Assembly: GCA_041738875.1 (NCBI GenBank)
Contig: JBGSOW010000070.1
Span: 1 to 6,027, forward strand
DNA: 6,027 bases
Source: JBGSOW01 sp041738875
GTDB taxonomy: Bacteria; Patescibacteriota; Dojkabacteria; CALFHW01
Direction of reading: 5' to 3'
In this document: positions 5,487 through 6,027 of the stretch, one piece after another
Layout of the letters: each line of letters opens with the position of its first letter
Position numbering within the stretch: position 1 is the stretch's first letter
Made by a program: the position numbers and the translations under genes
Notes under the pieces: model-generated
Databases searched by the model: none
The model's input: the letters and a program-made list of their open reading frames with translations, nothing else
What the model was told of the DNA's origin: nothing

Positions 5487-5515
5487 ATTTTAACAATTCC
5501 GTAAACGCAAGTCAA
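5487..5515 (-). promoter_or_regulatory. Deformylase promoter TTGACT-N17-TAAAAT, leaderless
   Basis: On the minus strand the -35 TTGACT (5510-5515) is separated by exactly 17 bp from the -10 TAAAAT (5487-5492), which also carries the upstream TG of an extended -10 (TTGTTAAAAT). The box ends five bases before ATG 5481, so transcription should begin at or within a base or two of the start codon. This is the best-supported leaderless promoter in the window. Confidence 0.75.
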
Positions 5516-5592
5516 TCAAGTAGATTCGTAGTTTTAATAGGATTTTTTGGCATATAGAATTAGATATAATTTAGCTATACTACGCATTTGCG

Positions 5593-5630
5593 CTATAGGA
5601 CTTGACAATCTAGGGTGCAAGTTTCTATAG
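5593..5630. repeat. Imperfect inverted repeat enclosing the HU promoter
   Basis: CTATAG-g-ACTTG (5593-5604) mirrors CAAGT-tt-CTATAG (5618-5630), with one base against two unpaired inside the arms and a 13-bp centre. The left arm runs into the -35 TTGACA and the right arm into the -10 TATAGT. A repressor, possibly HU itself, could bind here. This is inferred from position alone. Confidence 0.4.
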
Positions 5631-5631
5631 T
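5602..5631 (+). promoter_or_regulatory. HU promoter TTGACA-N18-TATAGT
   Basis: A perfect -35 TTGACA (5602-5607) and a near-perfect -10 TATAGT (5626-5631) are 18 bp apart, predicting a start near 5638 and a leader of about 100 nt. It is the only gene here with a full housekeeping promoter, a leader and a Shine-Dalgarno site, consistent with high HU expression. Further upstream, TATAAT (5565-5570) and TATACT (5576-5581) are additional -10-like boxes without good -35 partners. Confidence 0.75.
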
Positions 5632-5645
5632 GTTGATAGCTAGGT

Positions 5646-5680
5646 GTATCAGCGAATGGTGTTTAATTACAGGCTGATAC
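5646..5680 (+). promoter_or_regulatory. HU leader stem-loop 1
   Basis: GTATCAGC (5646-5653) and GCTGATAC (5673-5680) are perfect 8-base inverted arms separated by 19 bases. In the mRNA leader they can form an 8-bp stem that begins about 8 nt after the predicted transcription start. It may stabilise the 5' end or act as a regulatory element. No T-run follows, so it is not a terminator. Confidence 0.5.
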
Positions 5681-5681
5681 G

Positions 5682-5702
5682 GATGAATTAAATTAATTCA
5701 TC
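5682..5702 (+). promoter_or_regulatory. HU leader stem-loop 2
   Basis: GATGAATTA (5682-5690) and TAATTCATC (5694-5702) are perfect 9-base inverted arms around a 3-base centre AAT, starting one base after the first stem. As RNA it is an AT-rich 9-bp hairpin ending about 18 nt before the Shine-Dalgarno site. As DNA it could be a protein-binding palindrome. Confidence 0.5.
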
Positions 5703-5719
5703 AAAGCCAGACTCTAGTA

Positions 5720-5726
5720 GAAAGGA
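5720..5726 (+). promoter_or_regulatory. Shine-Dalgarno site of HU
   Basis: GAAAGGA stands 11 bases before the ATG at 5738, a slightly long spacing, in A-rich unstructured sequence. It is the only clear Shine-Dalgarno site in front of any gene in this window. Confidence 0.65.
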
Positions 5727-5737
5727 ACAAAACAACA

Positions 5738-6010
5738 ATGAATAAATCAGCAATGGTAGACCATGTCGCTGGAAAAACAAAACTAACTAAAAAAGCAGTT
5801 AGCGATGTTCTAGAAGCATTCATGGACGGTGTAGTAGCTACAGTTAAGAAAGGTGAGGCTGTCACTTTCACAGGTTTTGGAACTTTCAAACCGATGAAAA
5901 GACAAGCACGTACAGGACGTAATCCACAAACTGGTGCAACAATCAAAATTGCAGCAAGGACCGTTCCAGTATTTAGACCTGGAAAAGAATTCAAAGATAG
6001 CGTTAAATAG
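5738..6010 (+). CDS. HU-family DNA-binding protein
   Basis: The 90-residue product is the standard HU/IHF length. The protein dimerises and bends DNA as a nucleoid-associated architectural factor. Residues 1-37 form the two N-terminal helices (NKSAMVDHVAGKTKLTKKAV). GFGTF (46-50) starts the beta saddle, and RTGRNPQTG (58-66) is the signature of the DNA-gripping arm, with Pro63 as the intercalating residue. The arm and tail are rich in Lys and Arg, and the C-terminus (FRPGKEFKDSVK) is typical. No frame damage or missing motif is seen. The sequence reads as HU rather than an IHF subunit, but homodimer or heterodimer cannot be told from one gene. It has its own promoter, a structured leader and a Shine-Dalgarno site. 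The stop is TAG, and no terminator is visible in the 17 bases that remain. Confidence 0.97.
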   Translation: MNKSAMVDHVAGKTKLTKKAVSDVLEAFMDGVVATVKKGEAVTFTGFGTFKPMKRQARTGRNPQTGATIKIAARTVPVFRPGKEFKDSVK

Positions 6011-6027
6011 TCAATTTGATTAAATAA

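Noticed and set aside
5701..5994. 97-codon open frame on the - strand
   Set aside because: It mirrors the HU gene, which has all family motifs; the Val/Thr/Leu-rich translation is a shadow.
1..6027. CRISPR array, insertion sequence or integrase-linked attachment site
   Set aside because: There are no regularly spaced direct repeats, no transposase or integrase frame and no terminal inverted repeats.

Overview
The window is AT-rich, gene-dense bacterial DNA with mostly short genes and tight spacing. Two gene products are unmistakable: an HU-type DNA-binding protein (5738-6010, +) and a peptide deformylase (4894-5481, -). A third, a HIT-family protein (2417-2827, -), is recognisable but has unusual features. 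The other seven coding regions match nothing I recognise. Small orphan proteins, a compact layout and the near absence of Shine-Dalgarno sites fit a reduced-genome bacterium, possibly of the Candidate Phyla Radiation (Patescibacteria). That placement is an inference, not a demonstration. TGA, TAA and TAG all serve as ordinary stops, which argues against the TGA=Gly code of Gracilibacteria/SR1.

Layout. 1-665 (-) is the N-terminal 221 codons of an orphan gene that runs off the left edge. 666-977 has no gene but holds an 18-bp inverted repeat and an AT-rich repeat patch. 978-2048 (-) encodes a 356-residue orphan with an HExxH motif. A 66-residue lysine-rich protein (2130-2330, -), the HIT protein (2417-2827, -) and a 68-residue orphan (2834-3040, -) form a same-strand run. 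Read in the direction of transcription, the order is 68-aa, HIT, 66-aa, then the HExxH protein. A 36-bp divergent gap separates this run from a 190-residue orphan on the + strand (3077-3649). That gene is followed by a 47-codon gene for a probable one-helix membrane protein (3670-3813, +). A secreted or membrane-anchored 334-residue orphan (3834-4838, -) converges on it and lies 55 nt downstream of the deformylase. A 256-bp divergent region then leads to HU.

The most coherent new signal is at gene starts. The 68-aa orphan, HIT and deformylase genes each have an extended -10 box of the form TTGYTAWAAT exactly five bases before the ATG, and none has a Shine-Dalgarno site. The 47-aa and 356-aa genes have TATAGT or TATAAT eight bases before the ATG. 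This looks like widespread leaderless transcription. HU is the exception, with a full TTGACA/TATAGT promoter, a roughly 100-nt leader carrying two perfect inverted repeats, and a Shine-Dalgarno site.

The HIT gene has two oddities: Lys where the catalytic third His of HxHxHxx should be, and an in-frame TAG followed by 23 protein-like codons. I see no CRISPR array, tRNA, rRNA, insertion sequence or complete known defence system. The genes do not form one recognisable pathway.
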